Shown here: positions 63,039 through 64,000 of the stretch, in pieces
How positions within the stretch are numbered: position 1 is the stretch's first letter
Layout of the letters: every line of letters starts with the position of its first letter
NCBI GenBank assembly: GCA_024331095.1
Contig: JANDJE010000008.1
Location: 16,916 to 80,915, forward strand
Origin: Nitrospira sp.
GTDB taxonomy: Bacteria > Nitrospirota > Nitrospiria > Nitrospirales > Nitrospiraceae
Length of the DNA: 64,000 nucleotides
Direction of reading: 5' to 3'
Position numbers and translations under genes: made by a program
Notes under the pieces: model-generated
What the model was told of the DNA's origin: nothing
Seen by the model: the letters and a program-made list of their open reading frames with translations, nothing else
Databases searched by the model: none

Positions 63039-64000
63039 TCAGACCTCACGGCGACTTGCTTGCCGGCAGCCATTCAAGGGAATCACCTGCTCAGAATGAG
63101 CAGCCAGCGACACCACCATGGCAGTCGAGGCCCAGGGGCGCGGAGCACGTCGCATCTCCAACCCTCTATCCGGTACTTGAACCGTGCAGGACGAAGGCAG
63201 CAGCACTGTAAGGCCGGATACGGCTTCACGTGCAGTAAGCCGCAGATGAGCCCCCCGGGAGGTGTCCACGACATCCACCTCCACGTGATCCCGCCCCTTC
63301 CACCAGGCTCCAAACTCATCGAGCGCACCGATCCATGCCGTTGGCTTGAGCGCCTCGATCAAGCCAACCTCAAATCGCAGCTTGTGATCAAGGATGTTGG
63401 GATGAATGAGCACCGTCAAGACCCCGCCATATCGACTCATCTGTTCGGCCAGTTTCACGGCATCGGAAAGCCGCTCACCGAGAGGCGGTGGATCTTCATC
63501 TTCGACAGCGACCGGAAATTCATATTGATCGACCTCGACCACATCCATCCGGTCTTTCATCAGCCGGTACGGCAAATGGGTCAAGGCCGTGTTGGCCGTC
63601 GCTGTCGAATTGTAGTGGTACCCCGTTGCCACCAGCGCCTGGGGCAGGCCGAGTGGGTATGCCAGCTCTCCTGCCCGAAACGATTGGACCACGACCCCAG
63701 GCGCCAGAGTCTCCAGCAGAAACTTGCTCACCCGCAATTCGCCTAGTACGGTGGCTCCCCGAGCCGACAACCGACCTGTGACAATCGGCCGATAATCAGG
63801 GTACTGCTCCATTCCCGTCCCCATCGGAAACTGATCAAATACTTTTGAATGGGCTACCGTATGGCTGCCGATCTCCATCCCCATGGCGGCCAAGGCCTTC
63901 ATATCTGCGATCCACTGATCGGTCAAAAAGACCTCGTCATTGAAATCGCGGATATACTTCGTTTGAATAAAAAAGGTTCCCCGCACCCCACGAGTCTGTT
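63039..64000 (-). CDS. polysaccharide deacetylase (NodB-like), truncated at the window edge
   Basis: The frame is open to the last base, so the start lies outside the window. The visible part holds the NodB core: GVRGTFFIQTKYI, then MEIGSHTVAHSK with the zinc histidines (H-x3-H), and FRAGELAYPLG. The catalytic Asp pair motif lies beyond the window. A 150-residue tail with beta-rich composition continues past the NodB fold (LTAREAVSGLTVLLPS). It probably removes N- or O-acetyl groups from a cell-surface or secreted polysaccharide; the polymer is unknown. Convergent with ilvD. Confidence 0.8.
   Translation of the reverse strand, partial: QTRGVRGTFFIQTKYIRDFNDEVFLTDQWIADMKALAAMGMEIGSHTVAHSKVFDQFPMGTGMEQYPDYRPIVTGRLSARGATVLGELRVSKFLLETLAPGVVVQSFRAGELAYPLGLPQALVATGYHYNSTATANTALTHLPYRLMKDRMDVVEVDQYEFPVAVEDEDPPPLGERLSDAVKLAEQMSRYGGVLTVLIHPNILDHKLRFEVGLIEALKPTAWIGALDEFGAWWKGRDHVEVDVVDTSRGAHLRLTAREAVSGLTVLLPSSCTVQVPDRGLEMRRAPRPWASTAMVVSLAAHSEQVIPLNGCRQASRREV

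Overview
The window is a dense, GC-rich (about 58-62% by eye) bacterial chromosome segment with about 60 protein genes, one tRNA gene, and no rRNA, CRISPR array, insertion sequence, integrase or prophage module that I could see. Gene content and style (Sfp-type PPTase, TM0106-type nuclease, small zinc-ribbon proteins, PilZ protein, lipoproteins with coiled coils, a GH63/debranching-enzyme pair, an EF-G paralogue) suggest a Gram-negative environmental bacterium. My best guess is Nitrospira or a relative (Nitrospirota). This is inference from style, not a database match.

Layout. 0-7.3 kb: small membrane protein, MATE exporter, RecB/DEDD nuclease, tRNA-Ser(CGA), PPTase, then a minus-strand run coaE-trxB-thiI. 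7.3-15.1 kb: secreted beta-helix protein, a 61-residue unknown, a GH63-like glucosidase coupled to a glycogen-debranching-type enzyme, a periplasmic GlcG/HbpS-like protein with a coupled probable lipoprotein, and a DUF3565 protein. 15.1-24.4 kb: a plus-strand putative defence island: RapA-like SNF2 helicase, DUF2130 coiled-coil protein with a visible PD-(D/E)XK-like motif, an orphan antitoxin-like gene, a beta-class DNA methyltransferase, an overlapping DUF4258/DUF2283 pair, and a type III Res helicase-nuclease. It carries a duplicated 5' scrap of the methyltransferase gene and a lower-GC specificity region, both signs of recombination.

24.5-38.5 kb: a c-type-cytochrome-like protein with one CxxCH and one CxxxCH motif, PilZ, prfC, a minus-strand lysine-catabolism-like operon (lysine/saccharopine dehydrogenase, ALDH7 aminoadipate-semialdehyde dehydrogenase, VOC enzyme), aldo/keto reductase plus DUF488, an ArsI-type C-As lyase next to a SigZ-like sigma factor, a flavoprotein, a lipoprotein, a ferritin-like protein and accA. 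38.5-64 kb: glycosyltransferase-dnaE-accA on the minus strand, a stand-alone RsbRD_N protein divergent from a lipase-like hydrolase, purH-purD-tsaC, a lipoprotein, the minus-strand run rsmD-coaD-aspartate aminotransferase-FmdB protein, a 57-residue zinc-ribbon gene facing a near-consensus promoter, radC, a GTPase-degenerate EF-G paralogue, a DegP-type protease, a PhoU/RCK_C protein, a TtuA-like thiolase, a DnaJ-like chaperone, a Spy/CpxP-like protein, ilvD and a truncated polysaccharide deacetylase running off the right edge.

Most genes are housekeeping. The accessory interest lies in the 15.1-24.4 kb island, the lysine operon, and the small-gene/promoter arrangement near 52.6-53.2 kb.
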